DNA from: Lactobacillus amylolyticus DSM 11664
GTDB taxonomy: Bacteria > Bacillota > Bacilli > Lactobacillales > Lactobacillaceae
Direction: 5' to 3'
NCBI RefSeq assembly: GCF_000178475.1
Contig: NZ_ADNY01000013.1
Location: 123,106 to 187,105, forward strand
DNA length: 64,000 nt
Under the pieces are notes generated by a model. That model saw nothing but the letters and a program-made list of their open reading frames with translations, was not told the origin of the DNA and ran no database searches. Positions 25,757 to 35,230 of this stretch are shown here, piece by piece (position 1 is the first letter of the stretch; each line of letters begins with the position of its first letter). A program made the position numbers and the translations under genes.

Positions 25757-27016
25757 CTAATCTCTCAAAGCACGATTGCCAATATCATGGCGGTAGAAGC
25801 AATCTGGCAGATCAATCTTACTCAAATAAGAATACACATTATCCTGCGCCTGAACCAAATTGTCGGCTTCCGAAATTACCATGAACAGGCGGCCGCCATC
25901 ACCTATCAGATTATCCAAATTACCTTTCACGTTGGCATAATCGATATAAGTATTAGTGCCGTGAGGCAACTTGCCGATCTTCACATTAGGAGCCGGATGC
26001 GTTGGATAGCCTTTACTGCAGACAACTACGCCTAACACTGACTGATCGTTTTCTTCAATTTCAGGCAATTTTTCATGATTTACTGCTGCGTCAATCAGTT
26101 CCGCAAAGTCATTTTTAACTCGAGGCAAGACAACTTGAGTTTCAGGATCACCTAAGCGAACGTTATATTCAATGACCTTTGGACCATCTTCCGTCATCAT
26201 CAAGCCAATATACAAAACGCCGCAGTAGTGGTAATCGCCTTGAACTAGTCCATTCATTGTTGGCTTCACGATCTCATCGATCATTCTTTGCCGATCTTCT
26301 TTCTTCAGTTGTGGCAAAGTAGAATATGATCCCATACCTCCAGTGTTAGGGCCTTTATCGCCATCGCCAACTCGCTTATGGTCTTGTGCCATTGGCAAAA
26401 TAGTGAACTGATCTTCCGAAACAACCACAAACATTGAGTATTCCGGACCAACTAGGCATTCTTCAAGCACAACTGCAGTTTGACCACCGGCAAACATTTC
26501 CTTAATCGTTTCTTGAGCAACAGCCTCATTTTGAGCAATGGTTACGCCTTTACCACCAGCCAAACCATCTTCCTTGATCACCACCGGATATGCAAAATCC
26601 TTTAACCCGGCAATACAGGTTTCAGCGCTGGTGAAAGTTTCATGGCGTGCCGTTGGAATGTTGTATTTGCTCATAAAGCGCAAAGCATAATCTTTTGAGC
26701 CCTCTAGTTGGGCTGCTCTTTGGTTAGGGCCAAAAATCTTTTGCCCAGCCTCGTTAAACTTATCGGTAATCCCAACACAAAGGACATTTTCTGGACCAAC
26801 AAAGGTCCAATCGACATGCTTACTTTGGGCAAAATCAAGCAAACCATCAAGATCAGTTTCTTCAATTGGCACGGTTTCGACGCCGATCGTCTGCATCCCC
26901 ACATTACCCGGCGCGCAATACACAGTCTTAATATGTGGGCTCTCCTTCAGCTTTTTCGCCACGGCAAACTCGCGTCCACCTGAACCAACAACTAGTAAAA
27001 CTAAATCATCTTTCAT
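25757..27016 (-). CDS. purD: Phosphoribosylamine-glycine ligase
   Basis: PurD makes glycinamide ribonucleotide from phosphoribosylamine, glycine and ATP, step two of purine synthesis. The 419-residue protein has the N-terminal LLVVGSGGREFAVAKKL region, an ATP-grasp core (VIKEDGLAGGKGVTIA near 140) and the signature RLGDPETQ near 288. I start at the ATG at 27016, with GGTG eight bases upstream; TTG and GTG codons at 27028 and 27025 are alternatives. It follows the truncated purH. The other purine genes are absent from the window, so PurD has no complete pathway to serve here. It forms the right border of the accessory island. Confidence 0.95.
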   Translation of the reverse strand: MKDDLVLLVVGSGGREFAVAKKLKESPHIKTVYCAPGNVGMQTIGVETVPIEETDLDGLLDFAQSKHVDWTFVGPENVLCVGITDKFNEAGQKIFGPNQRAAQLEGSKDYALRFMSKYNIPTARHETFTSAETCIAGLKDFAYPVVIKEDGLAGGKGVTIAQNEAVAQETIKEMFAGGQTAVVLEECLVGPEYSMFVVVSEDQFTILPMAQDHKRVGDGDKGPNTGGMGSYSTLPQLKKEDRQRMIDEIVKPTMNGLVQGDYHYCGVLYIGLMMTEDGPKVIEYNVRLGDPETQVVLPRVKNDFAELIDAAVNHEKLPEIEENDQSVLGVVVCSKGYPTHPAPNVKIGKLPHGTNTYIDYANVKGNLDNLIGDGGRLFMVISEADNLVQAQDNVYSYLSKIDLPDCFYRHDIGNRALRD

Positions 27017-27028
27017 CGTTTTCACCAA

Positions 27029-28159
27029 TTAGTGTCTAAAGTGACGGTAACCTGTAAATACCATTGCAACGCCGTACTTGTCTGCCATCTCTATTGAGTC
27101 TTTGTCGCGAATGGAGCCACCAGGTTGAATGATCGCCTTAATGCCATGCTTTGCCGCATATTCCACACAATCATTGAATGGGAAGAAGGCATCTGATGCA
27201 AGGACTGCGCGGTCATCAATGGCATCCCCAGCATGTTTAATCGCAATCTTAGCGGAATCGATTCTGTTAGGTTGACCAGCACCTACGCCAAGAGTTCTTT
27301 CATCGTTAGCAACCACAATCGCATTAGATTTAGTATGTTTTACTGCTTTCAAGGCAAACATCATGGTCTTAAGTTGTGCTTCAGTAGGTTGAGCCTCAGT
27401 TACAACCTTCCAGTCGTCAGTATTTTCAACTAAAGTATCTTGTTCTTGCTGCAAAATACCACCCATAACGGATACTACTTCTGGGCGAGTCGGCTCATTT
27501 TCCTTATCGAAGTCTAATTCAAGCAATCTGACATTCTTTTTCTTTTCCAAAACTGCAAGTGCATCGTCGTCAAAGCCTGGTGCAATAATGATTTCTAAGA
27601 AAATCTTGTGCATCTTTTCGGCAGTAGCCAAATCAACTTTTCTTTTTAAAGCGATCACCCCACCAAAAATTGAAACTGAATCGGCTTCATACGCACGGTC
27701 CCAAGCTTCTTCAAGACAGTCACCGCGGCCGATGCCACATGGGTTCATGTGCTTCATTGCAACAACAGTTGGTTCATCTTGGAATTCACGAATGCAGCGG
27801 AGTGCTTCATCATCATCCTTGATGTTGTTGTAAGAAAGCTTCTTGCCATGCAATTGATGTGCTTGCAAAATTGAGAAGCTCTTTGGAATTGCATCTTCGT
27901 AAAGCCATGCTTTTTGGTGGGAGTTTTCACCGTAGCGCATCTTTTCTTTCAGATCATAAGTCAAAGTCAACTTTTCAGGATCTTCAAGGCCAACTTGCTT
28001 GGTTAGGTAATTTGCAATAATGGCGTCATAAGCGGCAGTTGCTCTAAACACCTTAGCTGCTAGTTTTGCTCTTGTTTCAAGCGTGGTGTTACCATTTTCC
28101 GCAATTTCTTTCTCTGAATTAGTCAAATTAGTTTCATTTTGTAATTGATTAAACAACAT
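27029..28159 (-). pseudogene. purH: purH fragment: AICAR transformylase domain without the IMP cyclohydrolase domain
   Basis: Normal PurH has about 510 residues with an N-terminal IMP cyclohydrolase (MGS-like) domain and a C-terminal AICAR formyltransferase domain. This frame has 376 residues and begins ([18 protein letters not shown]) in the linker just before [15 protein letters not shown]; the whole first domain is missing. The transformylase part looks intact ([21 protein letters not shown], ending [10 protein letters not shown]). A GAGGAAA Shine-Dalgarno precedes the ATG, so a one-domain protein may be made, but it could not close the IMP ring. A deletion from upstream purine genes into purH is the likely cause. 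Confidence 0.88.
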
Positions 28160-28204
28160 TTATATTTTCCTCAAATCTAATTTGCTATTGATTACTAAAA
28201 TATA

Positions 28205-28259
28205 CAAAAAACCCTACTTTTATAAACAATATCATAATATACTGCTCATCTAAGTAGGA
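28205..28259 (-). promoter_or_regulatory. Leader hairpin (possible attenuator) before truncated purH
   Basis: On the minus strand CCTACTT pairs with AAGTAGG across about 33 bases, followed by GTTTTTTG, resembling a terminator in a 5' leader. It lies about 50 bases before the purH fragment start. It may be the leader of the former purine operon, joined to purH by the deletion. I find no PurBox or purine riboswitch core. Confidence 0.4.
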
Positions 28260-28380
28260 CCATATCTTAAAAAATAATTTTTTTATTTTATAATTACACT
28301 TTTAAAAAGACTAACAATGTAAGGACAATTCTTGCCAAATTCACCTATATTTTTCATATCTTGCTTATGATTCCATTATC

Positions 28381-28410
28381 AAAAAACTGCTCTTTATTTA
28401 AAAGAGCAGT
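28381..28410 (-). terminator. Terminator after murC
   Basis: CTGCTCTTT pairs with AAAGAGCAG around a short loop, with six T following on the minus strand. It lies 22 bases past the murC stop codon. Confidence 0.85.
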
Positions 28411-28431
28411 CCGTTTGATATTATCTTTCAA

Positions 28432-29745
28432 TTAAAGCAACTTTTCAAAAGCATCTTCGTACTTAGGAATATCGCCGGCACCCATAAATACGATGACAGA
28501 ATTATTATTCTTAGTTAAATCAGCGATATTGTCTAAGTCAATAACTTCTGAACCTGGGATATTCTTAACCAAGTCTTCGCTTGAAATATCACCATTAGCT
28601 TCACGAGCTGAAGCATAAATTGGGGTTACATAAGCCTTATCTACATCACGTAAAATTTCTTCAAAGTCTTTTTGATATTTCTTAGTTCTTGAGAAAGTAT
28701 GTGGCTGGAAGACGACAACCAACTTCTTTTCTGGGAATTTTTGCCGTGCAGCTTGAATAGTTGCCCGCATTTCTGTTGGGTGGTGAGCATAGTCATCAAT
28801 GACGGCAATATCATTAAAGTCCTTTTCACTGAATCTTCTCTTGGCACCCTTGAAGGTCAACAAGCCCTTCTTAATATCTTCCATTGGGACCTTTTCAGTA
28901 TACGCAACGGCAATTACAGCAGTTGAGTTCAAAATGCTGTGGTCGCCAAACAAGTGAATTTCAAATTGTCCAAGATCTTCACCATGTGCAAGCACGTTAA
29001 ATTTAGAACCAGTAGTTGATTTTTCAACATTAACTGCTTGGAAATCATCACTATCACTGAAGCCATATGTATATTTTGGAATCGAGGTCTTTAAGCTTTG
29101 CAGACGCTTATCATCGCCCCATACAAAGAGAGCCTTTTTAGTTTGATCAGCGGCTGATTGGAAAGCGCTGGTGTAATCGGCTTGATCCTTGAAGTAATCA
29201 GGGTGATCAAAGTCGATATTGGTCATAATTTGATAATCTGGATGATATGCCAAGAAGTGACGACGGTATTCGTCAGCTTCATAAACGAAGAAACGTGAAT
29301 CAGCAACGCCTTTGCCGCGACCATCCCCAATTAAGTATGAGGTTGGAGCAACTTCGCCTAAAACATGTGACAACAAACTAGTAGTCGAAGTCTTGCCGTG
29401 AGTACCTGATACACCGATACTCGTATGCATTTGGACAATTTCTTCAACTGTATCTGGGTAAGATTGCCACTTAACATTTTTATCAAGACAAGCTTTAACT
29501 TCTGGGTTGTTTTCTTTAAACGCATTGCCTTTAACAATTACTTGCTCATCATTGCTCTTGATATTGCTTGGGTCAAAGTTCTTTACTTCAATGCCAGCCT
29601 TTTCAAGTGGCACTTGGGTAAAAGTATATTTTTCAATGTCGCTGCCGGCAACTTGATAGCCCAAATCATGTAAAACCAAGGCAAGGGATGCCATCCCTGT
29701 ACCCTTAATACCAATGAACCAAATTTGTTTTGCTTTATCTAACAT
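28432..29745 (-). CDS. murC: UDP-N-acetylmuramate-L-alanine ligase
   Basis: MurC adds L-Ala to UDP-MurNAc in the cytoplasm, the first amino acid of the peptidoglycan stem. The 437-residue protein begins with the nucleotide-binding IWFIGIKGTGMASLALVL, has the Mur ligase ATP-binding loop GVSGTHGKTSTTSLL near 109 and the conserved DYAHHPTE near 315. Length is normal for the family. A terminator follows and another lies upstream, so it is a single-gene transcript. Confidence 0.97.
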   Translation of the reverse strand: MLDKAKQIWFIGIKGTGMASLALVLHDLGYQVAGSDIEKYTFTQVPLEKAGIEVKNFDPSNIKSNDEQVIVKGNAFKENNPEVKACLDKNVKWQSYPDTVEEIVQMHTSIGVSGTHGKTSTTSLLSHVLGEVAPTSYLIGDGRGKGVADSRFFVYEADEYRRHFLAYHPDYQIMTNIDFDHPDYFKDQADYTSAFQSAADQTKKALFVWGDDKRLQSLKTSIPKYTYGFSDSDDFQAVNVEKSTTGSKFNVLAHGEDLGQFEIHLFGDHSILNSTAVIAVAYTEKVPMEDIKKGLLTFKGAKRRFSEKDFNDIAVIDDYAHHPTEMRATIQAARQKFPEKKLVVVFQPHTFSRTKKYQKDFEEILRDVDKAYVTPIYASAREANGDISSEDLVKNIPGSEVIDLDNIADLTKNNNSVIVFMGAGDIPKYEDAFEKLL

Positions 29746-29804
29746 ATTTTGTCTTCTCCAAAATTAATTGTTCAAATATTCGCTATTAATTTTACCATTT
29801 TTAG

Positions 29805-29831
29805 AAAAAATAGTCGTCATCTGACGACTAT
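29805..29831 (-). terminator. Terminator after the decayed dipeptidase gene
   Basis: ATAGTCGTCA pairs perfectly with TGACGACTAT across a TC loop, followed on the minus strand by TTTTTT. It lies nine bases past the last stop codon of the dipeptidase pseudogene and upstream of murC. Confidence 0.85.
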
Positions 29832-29839
29832 CTTATTAA

Positions 29840-30980
29840 TTAATAATTCAATTTAATTTGAAGTGCCCCATTTTCAATGCAAGAGCCAAAACATTTCATT
29901 GCTGTATCATAGCTTTGCTTAGCAATTTGTTTGGTATACGGCTGGAGTATCGAGAATATTTACGTAGTATGGTGCGATGCCATTAAAAGCGTTTGGTCCT
30001 AAAGCCAACCATTGAACTCCGGCAATATCTTTAGGAACATCATTTCTGATTTGCAAAATTGATAATTCTTGATTGCGTTGGAAACCAATTGGCCGAAATG
30101 CTTGGTGATCCTGCTCAGTTTCTTCTTTTCCATAAGGATCATAAACCGTGTTTTGATAACGTGACGACAAAGCATATTTAAAGTCTTCAATCGTCAGCAA
30201 GTGTTCTGGCTTTTTTGCAAATGGCAATTCAGGATCATTTGGCTTCTTTTCCTCACTTGGATTGAAAAGTTTTTGAATATACCACTGACGAGGGATGTTA
30301 TATTCGTAGTCTGAATCGGCATGACTGCCAAAAATATGCCGCAAGTTATAAGGATTGCCAGTTTGATCAAGGTCAAGATGATAGTTTTGGATCATTTCTT
30401 CCAAGTCAGCTGAGGCCATTGTATCGTCGCTGTTAAAATCAAAACTAGTAATATTAAACCAGTTCGGAGCAGCTACATAACAATCATCATACCAAACCTC
30501 ATCACTATCAGAAAAGGCGACACCGTTTGATTCATAAGTACCATACTTTTCTAAATATTTACCCAATAATTGCACGCCTTCACGAGCAGAATGAATATAA
30601 GGCAAGACGATGGTGACAAAGTCTTCCTCGCCAATGCCCTTTTATTCATGGGGTCAATTCCCAAAATGCGAGAATTGGTGGTACTGGTCTCAGTTGCCGA
30701 CATCGCTACATTAGCTGCGTTGATTCCTGCTTCACCCCACCAGCCAGTCTTCTTAATTGTTTCTTCAAGTTCTGGCATGGCAGTATAACGCAATGGATTT
30801 TCTGGCAAGTCAACCTTGCATTTAGTTGTTACTGATTGATAGTTTTTTTGGCTGCTTATCTGGCGTTACAACGATAAAACGCTTCGGGTTAAAAGCGTGA
30901 CCAAAGTCTTCAATTCTTGCGACTAAGGTTGAACCATCTGCCGTAGCCTTTTTACCGGCTAAAATTGTTGTACATGGCAT
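29840..30980 (-). pseudogene. C69-family dipeptidase (PepD-like), multiply broken
   Basis: The true start is the ATG at 30980 ([17 protein letters not shown]), with Cys3 as the expected N-terminal nucleophile of peptidase C69. After DKQPK a seven-A run near 30840-30850 shifts the frame; six A would continue as NYQSVTTK. A second one-base loss in an A-run near 30643-30650 shifts it back between DPMNK and GIGEEDF. At the C-terminus, translation stops at 29919 (AVYQTNC), but another frame continues KQIAKQSYDTAMKCFG to a TAA at 29840-29842. Compared with family members near 470 residues, about 85 codons appear deleted there. It would have hydrolysed dipeptides in the cytoplasm. Confidence 0.8.
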
Positions 30981-31003
30981 TTGTTTTTCTCCTAATATTG
31001 ATA

Positions 31004-31033
31004 CAAAAAATGCACCAGATAAAAATCTGATGC
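31004..31033 (-). terminator. Terminator after ytpR
   Basis: GCATCAGAT pairs with ATCTGGTGC (one G-T pair) around TTTT, followed by TTTTTT on the minus strand. It ends the ecsA-ecsB-trmB-thioredoxin-ytpR cluster. Confidence 0.8.
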
Positions 31034-31048
31034 TTATTTGCTATAAAA

Positions 31049-31693
31049 CTATAAAGTGATCTTACCGCTAGCGATCAATTCATCGCATTTAGTTGGTTCA
31101 AATGCTGCACCAACTTGGAAATCGTCTGGAACAACCATGATGCCACGCTTTTGTGGAGCATGTGGCAAGCCAAGCTCTCTAGCTGAGCAAATCATACCGT
31201 ATGAATCAACGCCGCGAAGTTCACCTGGCCAAATTTGTGCACCATTTGGCATTAAAGTACCTGGAAGGGCAACAACAACTTTTTGACCTTGTGCAATGTT
31301 AGGCGCACCACAAACGATTTGATATTCTTCACCACCGACATCAACTGTTGTTACGTGAAGGTGGTCTGAATCTGGGTGCTTTTCACAAGTCTTAACATAA
31401 CCATAAACCAAAGTTGGTTTGCCATATGCTAATTTTTCATCAAAGCCAGCTTCAGCAAGCTTCTTGTTCAAGGCTGCAAGTTCATCGTCATTTAATTCAA
31501 CCTTGCCGTTTGGCAACTTATCATAATCAATTAACTTATCAACATTGAAGAAGTTAAAGCCGATAACATTGCCGTCTTTATCCTTAACACGGGTTACGTC
31601 ATCTTTTTCTTCAAATTCACTTCTGCCGTTGTCTTGACCCAAGATAACGATCAAAGTATTTGGATAAGCTTCTTTGTTAATACTGGTGATCAT
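31049..31693 (-). CDS. ytpR: YtpR-like tRNA-binding domain protein
   Basis: The 214-residue protein matches YtpR of Firmicutes. An N-terminal DUF4479-like region (residues about 1-95) precedes a C-terminal tRNA-binding OB-fold like that at the N-terminus of the phenylalanyl-tRNA synthetase beta subunit: KHPDSDHLHVTTVDVGGEEYQIVCGAPNI near 113, and later GVDSYGMICSARELGL near 166. Its exact function is not established. Downstream of the thioredoxin-like gene by 18 bases, it keeps the ytpP-ytpR pairing seen in Bacillus. Confidence 0.9.
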   Translation of the reverse strand: MITSINKEAYPNTLIVILGQDNGRSEFEEKDDVTRVKDKDGNVIGFNFFNVDKLIDYDKLPNGKVELNDDELAALNKKLAEAGFDEKLAYGKPTLVYGYVKTCEKHPDSDHLHVTTVDVGGEEYQIVCGAPNIAQGQKVVVALPGTLMPNGAQIWPGELRGVDSYGMICSARELGLPHAPQKRGIMVVPDDFQVGAAFEPTKCDELIASGKITL

Positions 31694-31711
31694 TTATTAA
31701 ATCTCCTCTAT

Positions 31712-32038
31712 TTAGTCAAGTGACCGCAAGAAATCTTCAACTTGCTGTTTTGTTTTACGGTCCTTATTTACTAGTCTACCAATTTCTTGTCCATCTTGGT
31801 AGACAACAAATGAAGGAATTCCCATAATATTTAATTTTTTTGCGACATCAATTGAGCCATCGCGGTCAATCTTGTAAAATTTGCTATCTGAAAAATCTTC
31901 TTCAATTTCTGGTAAAAATGGATCCAAGAAGCGGCAATCTGGGCACCAAGTTGCTGAAAATTCTAAAACTACTCTACCAGATTTAGTAATCTCATCTAAT
32001 TTTGTTTGATTCAATTCTTTAATTTCTTCCATTTTCAT
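31712..32038 (-). CDS. ytpP: Thioredoxin-family protein (YtpP-like)
   Basis: A 108-residue thioredoxin fold with active site WCPDC near residue 32, rather than the WCGPC of thioredoxin proper, and the cis-Pro segment MGIPSFVVYQDG near 73. There is no signal peptide, so it acts in the cytoplasm in thiol exchange; the CPDC motif is typical of YtpP-like proteins. Gene order with ytpR supports the name. It lies 47 bases downstream of trmB on the same strand. Confidence 0.85.
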   Translation of the reverse strand: MKMEEIKELNQTKLDEITKSGRVVLEFSATWCPDCRFLDPFLPEIEEDFSDSKFYKIDRDGSIDVAKKLNIMGIPSFVVYQDGQEIGRLVNKDRKTKQQVEDFLRSLD

Positions 32039-32085
32039 ACCTCATCAGTCAACTTACTATTTATAAGTATTTTACTTAAAGAGAT

Positions 32086-32742
32086 CTATTCTGACAAGAA
32101 ATTTGCCCATAATGCATAAATTGGATTGCCTTTGGCAGCAAACTTATGCTCATATTCAGTTTCAATGTTCTTTTCTAAAATTTCGGGCTTCTCGTGGTGC
32201 AAATCAACGGAAACAAAATCAAAATGCATTCCAAAATTATTCATGCTTTGAACAGAATATGCAAATAAGCCAGCATTATCTGTCTTGAATTGAATTTGCC
32301 CATCGGTTTTCAGCACTTGTTTATATTTTGCTAAAAAGCTCTTATAAGTCAATCTCCGCTTTTTATGACGCGTCTTTGGCCATGGATCACTGAAATTCAA
32401 GTAAATCACGTCTGTTGTGTTCTCTGCAAAAAACAGATCAATATTTGCTGCATCCCCGCGCAAAATCTGCAGATTATCCAAACCCTTTTCAAGCTTGGTC
32501 CGCAAAATAATGCCCGCAGCTGTTGTTTGCAATTCTAACGCAACATAGTTTTTCTCAGGATGTTTTTCAGCAAGGGTCGTAATAAAGTGACCCTTGCCAG
32601 ACCCCACTTCAATCTCAATTGGATGGTCATTGCCAAAGCGAGCTGCCCAGTCAATTTTCTTTTCTGGATCTGGATTTTGCAAGACGCTTTCTGGATGTTC
32701 GTTAACGAGCTTAATTGCCCAAGGTTTATTTCTTAATCTCAT
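32086..32742 (-). CDS. trmB: tRNA (guanine-N7-)-methyltransferase
   Basis: TrmB methylates G46 in the tRNA variable loop using AdoMet. The 218-residue protein has the AdoMet-binding IEVGSGKGHFITTLA near 41, the conserved NFSDPWPKTRHKKRRLT near 116 that contacts tRNA, and the C-terminal TEYEHKF. Length and motif spacing are normal. It starts seven bases after ecsB. Confidence 0.96.
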   Translation of the reverse strand: MRLRNKPWAIKLVNEHPESVLQNPDPEKKIDWAARFGNDHPIEIEVGSGKGHFITTLAEKHPEKNYVALELQTTAAGIILRTKLEKGLDNLQILRGDAANIDLFFAENTTDVIYLNFSDPWPKTRHKKRRLTYKSFLAKYKQVLKTDGQIQFKTDNAGLFAYSVQSMNNFGMHFDFVSVDLHHEKPEILEKNIETEYEHKFAAKGNPIYALWANFLSE

Positions 32743-32749
32743 ATTTTCC

Positions 32750-33970
32750 CTATCTTCTTTGATCTAGATGCTTTACTTTTTGTGGCAAATAAACAATTGT
32801 CACTAATAAAACAAAGACTAATAATACAACAATTGCTTCAGCTAAATGTAGATTAATTGGCAAAACAATCAACCAAAAGATTGAAATTAGAAGCCATTGC
32901 AATAATAATGCCGTATTGATCGCTTTGATCAAGTCCTTGCCTCTTCCCCCACGTTGAATCGGATAAACGCGATACATGATGTTGGAATCAAATTCTGTTG
33001 CCAGTGGCATTAATTGGTAAACTGTCAAAAAGACTACTAAGGCTGACAAGCCCAGAGCCCAACGCCAATCTTGCACAAGCCAAGATACTAAAATCGCAAA
33101 AAATGTCATTCTTACTAATAAATTCAAATAATCTGGATTTCTGAGCAATGATCTGCGGTATAAAAAACTGTTGGGATTTTCTTTAGCAAGTGATTTTGGC
33201 AGAAGAAAATCTAAATACTTTCGTCTTCGAATTGTTACCTGTTTTTCTTCAACATCGGTAAACATGCTAAAAATTGCATAGACTCTGTCTTTTCTAGCCT
33301 TTTCGCTTTCAACAGCATAACGCCAATCAAAAACCGTTTTAACATTCATCTTTTTATCGAAAACAGGTTGAAAATTAGGAGTTAAACAGATATTTAATAC
33401 CACAACTACGGCCAATATTAATATTGGTAAATACGTGGCAATAACTGCCAAGATCAAAGCAGAAATATTTTGAACTGTAACATTAATTCTGCGACCAAAA
33501 TATAAATTTCTTTTGGCAATTTCTAATTCAGTTGCCTTAATTGATAACATTGATAAAACTAACACGAGATAGCTGTAGCCGTTTATCCCTGCTTTAATCG
33601 TTGCAAACGGAAATAAAATTCCGGCAAGCAAAATAATCAAAATATATGGCAGAACCAAGCTATACCGAAACATTGGTTTTAAGTAGTCATCCATCTGCTC
33701 ATCTTGCGTGAACAAAAACTGCATGTCTGCTTTTTTAATTAAAGTAACCAATTTTCCAGTCAGTAATGGCAGCCACATAATAAATCCAACTAGCGGCTTA
33801 TAAAACCAAAGATTGGCCGGCATCGTTTTCATACTTTGGGCATACCAAAACATCAATGCCCCAAAGAGAAAAATCAATGCCAAAATGAAGAAATCGTTGA
33901 AAACCAAAGTCAGATATTTCACTGATTGTTTAAGGTTCTCGCTTAGTCTTTGTTTTGCAATTTTATCCAT
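32750..33970 (-). CDS. ecsB: ABC transporter permease EcsB
   Basis: A 406-residue membrane protein with about eight hydrophobic segments, beginning with a cytoplasmic stretch followed by LVFNDFFILALIFLFGALMF. It pairs with the EcsA ATPase, whose gene overlaps it by eight bases. In Bacillus the EcsAB exporter affects protein secretion, regulated intramembrane proteolysis and competence; the substrate is unsettled and recent work links it to peptide export. Identification rests on the EcsB family pattern and the ecsA partner. Confidence 0.9.
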   Translation of the reverse strand: MDKIAKQRLSENLKQSVKYLTLVFNDFFILALIFLFGALMFWYAQSMKTMPANLWFYKPLVGFIMWLPLLTGKLVTLIKKADMQFLFTQDEQMDDYLKPMFRYSLVLPYILIILLAGILFPFATIKAGINGYSYLVLVLSMLSIKATELEIAKRNLYFGRRINVTVQNISALILAVIATYLPILILAVVVVLNICLTPNFQPVFDKKMNVKTVFDWRYAVESEKARKDRVYAIFSMFTDVEEKQVTIRRRKYLDFLLPKSLAKENPNSFLYRRSLLRNPDYLNLLVRMTFFAILVSWLVQDWRWALGLSALVVFLTVYQLMPLATEFDSNIMYRVYPIQRGGRGKDLIKAINTALLLQWLLISIFWLIVLPINLHLAEAIVVLLVFVLLVTIVYLPQKVKHLDQRR

Positions 33971-34703
33971 GACGATCCACCTGATTCAATGTTTGGTAAA
34001 GCTTGTCAAATGGATCATCCGGCTTCAAACCATAATGCTGACGAATATCGGTTAAAGAACCAATTACTTCAATCGTACCATTGTTTAGCACAGCATAATT
34101 TGAGATCGCTTGCTGCGCATCAGCCAAAACGTGCGTCGTCATTAATACCATTTTGCCATCAGCGATCGCTTGTTTAATTAAATCAATCAGGTTGGCAACA
34201 GCTAATGGATCAAGGCCAGTGAAGGGTTCATCGATAACTAATAAGCTTGTATTTGCCAAAAAAGCAGAAACGATCATTACTTTTTGCCGCATCCCTTTTG
34301 AAAAATGAATTGGCAGCCAGTCAAGCTTGTCATCAAGTCTGAATATCTTTAAAAGCTCATGTGCTCTCTTCCAAGCCTTTTCTTCATCTAAGTGATAACT
34401 GAGCATAGTTAATTCTAAATGTTCCTTAAGCGTTAATTCCGGGTACAAAACCGGCGTTTCAGGAATATAAGCAACTTGTCGCTTAAACTTGGTTGGCTGC
34501 TGGGTTAAATTAATATCATTCAGGACAATGCTGCCTTTTTGTGGTCGCAGCAAACCCAAAATATGTTTAATAGTCGTTGATTTACCGGCACCGTTTAACC
34601 CAATTAAGCCTAAAGCCTCACCTGGTTTAATTTCTAAATTAATATCTTTAATAACAGGAACTCCAGTATAGCCCCCTGTTAAATGTTCTATTTTTAATGT
34701 CAT
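33963..34703 (-). CDS. ecsA: ABC transporter ATP-binding protein EcsA
   Basis: A 246-residue ATPase with Walker A GLNGAGKSTT near 36, a Q-loop in the YIPETPVLYPELT segment, the signature-equivalent FSKGMRQKVMI near 138, Walker B LLVIDEPFTGLDPLA near 155 and the switch His in MTTHVLADAQQ. It powers EcsB, encoded immediately downstream with an eight-base overlap. It is divergent from the hit gene, with an 86-base shared promoter region, as in Bacillus where hit and ecs are neighbours. Confidence 0.94.
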   Translation of the reverse strand: MTLKIEHLTGGYTGVPVIKDINLEIKPGEALGLIGLNGAGKSTTIKHILGLLRPQKGSIVLNDINLTQQPTKFKRQVAYIPETPVLYPELTLKEHLELTMLSYHLDEEKAWKRAHELLKIFRLDDKLDWLPIHFSKGMRQKVMIVSAFLANTSLLVIDEPFTGLDPLAVANLIDLIKQAIADGKMVLMTTHVLADAQQAISNYAVLNNGTIEVIGSLTDIRQHYGLKPDDPFDKLYQTLNQVDRHG

Positions 34704-34789
34704 TTTTTCGTTCTTTCTTTACTGTTAGTATCATTAATATGATAGCATGAACAATATAAGAAACTAAAATTAGAACGCGAGGTTTTAAT

Positions 34790-35221
34790 ATGGAAAAATT
34801 AGTTGAAGATTGCTTATTCTGTAAAATTATTCGTGGTGAAGTGCCAAGCTACACCGTTTTTGAAAACGATGATGTTAAGGCATTTCTTGATCTTTCTCAA
34901 GTAAATCCTGGTCATACTTTGATGGTGCCAAAAAAGCACATTGTCAACCTCTTTGACTACACTAAAGAAGATGCACAACAATATTTGCAATATATTCCTG
35001 AAATTGCAAACGCAATCAAGAAGGCCTTTCCAAATGTTACAGCCATGAATATTACTACTAATAATGGTAAGGCTGCCAACCAAGTCGTTATGCACTCACA
35101 CATTCACTTTATTCCCCGCTTTGAAGGCGACGGTCTGAAATTGATGACACGCAACAACGCTGACAAGTATGATGAAGCTAAATACAACGAAATTGCTGAA
35201 AAAATTAAGGAACAATTTTAA
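34790..35221 (+). CDS. hit: HIT-family nucleotide hydrolase
   Basis: A 143-residue histidine triad protein. CLFCKII near residue 7 begins the fold, and the catalytic triad HSHIHFIP (H-x-H-x-H) lies near residue 101. Such proteins hydrolyse nucleotide phosphoramidates and adenylated adducts in the cytoplasm. A GCGAGG Shine-Dalgarno precedes the ATG. It is divergent from ecsA and nine bases before the ytxH-like gene. Confidence 0.95.
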   Translation: MEKLVEDCLFCKIIRGEVPSYTVFENDDVKAFLDLSQVNPGHTLMVPKKHIVNLFDYTKEDAQQYLQYIPEIANAIKKAFPNVTAMNITTNNGKAANQVVMHSHIHFIPRFEGDGLKLMTRNNADKYDEAKYNEIAEKIKEQF

Positions 35222-35230
35222 GGAGAAAAA

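Noticed and set aside
25613..26035. Open frame of 140 codons on the plus strand over the CRISPR remnant and the end of purD
   Set aside because: It has no Shine-Dalgarno, runs antisense to purD and through a terminator, and its residues look like antisense translation.
28160..28431. Guanine or PRPP riboswitch before purH
   Set aside because: The conserved purine riboswitch junction sequences are absent; only a terminator-like hairpin is seen.
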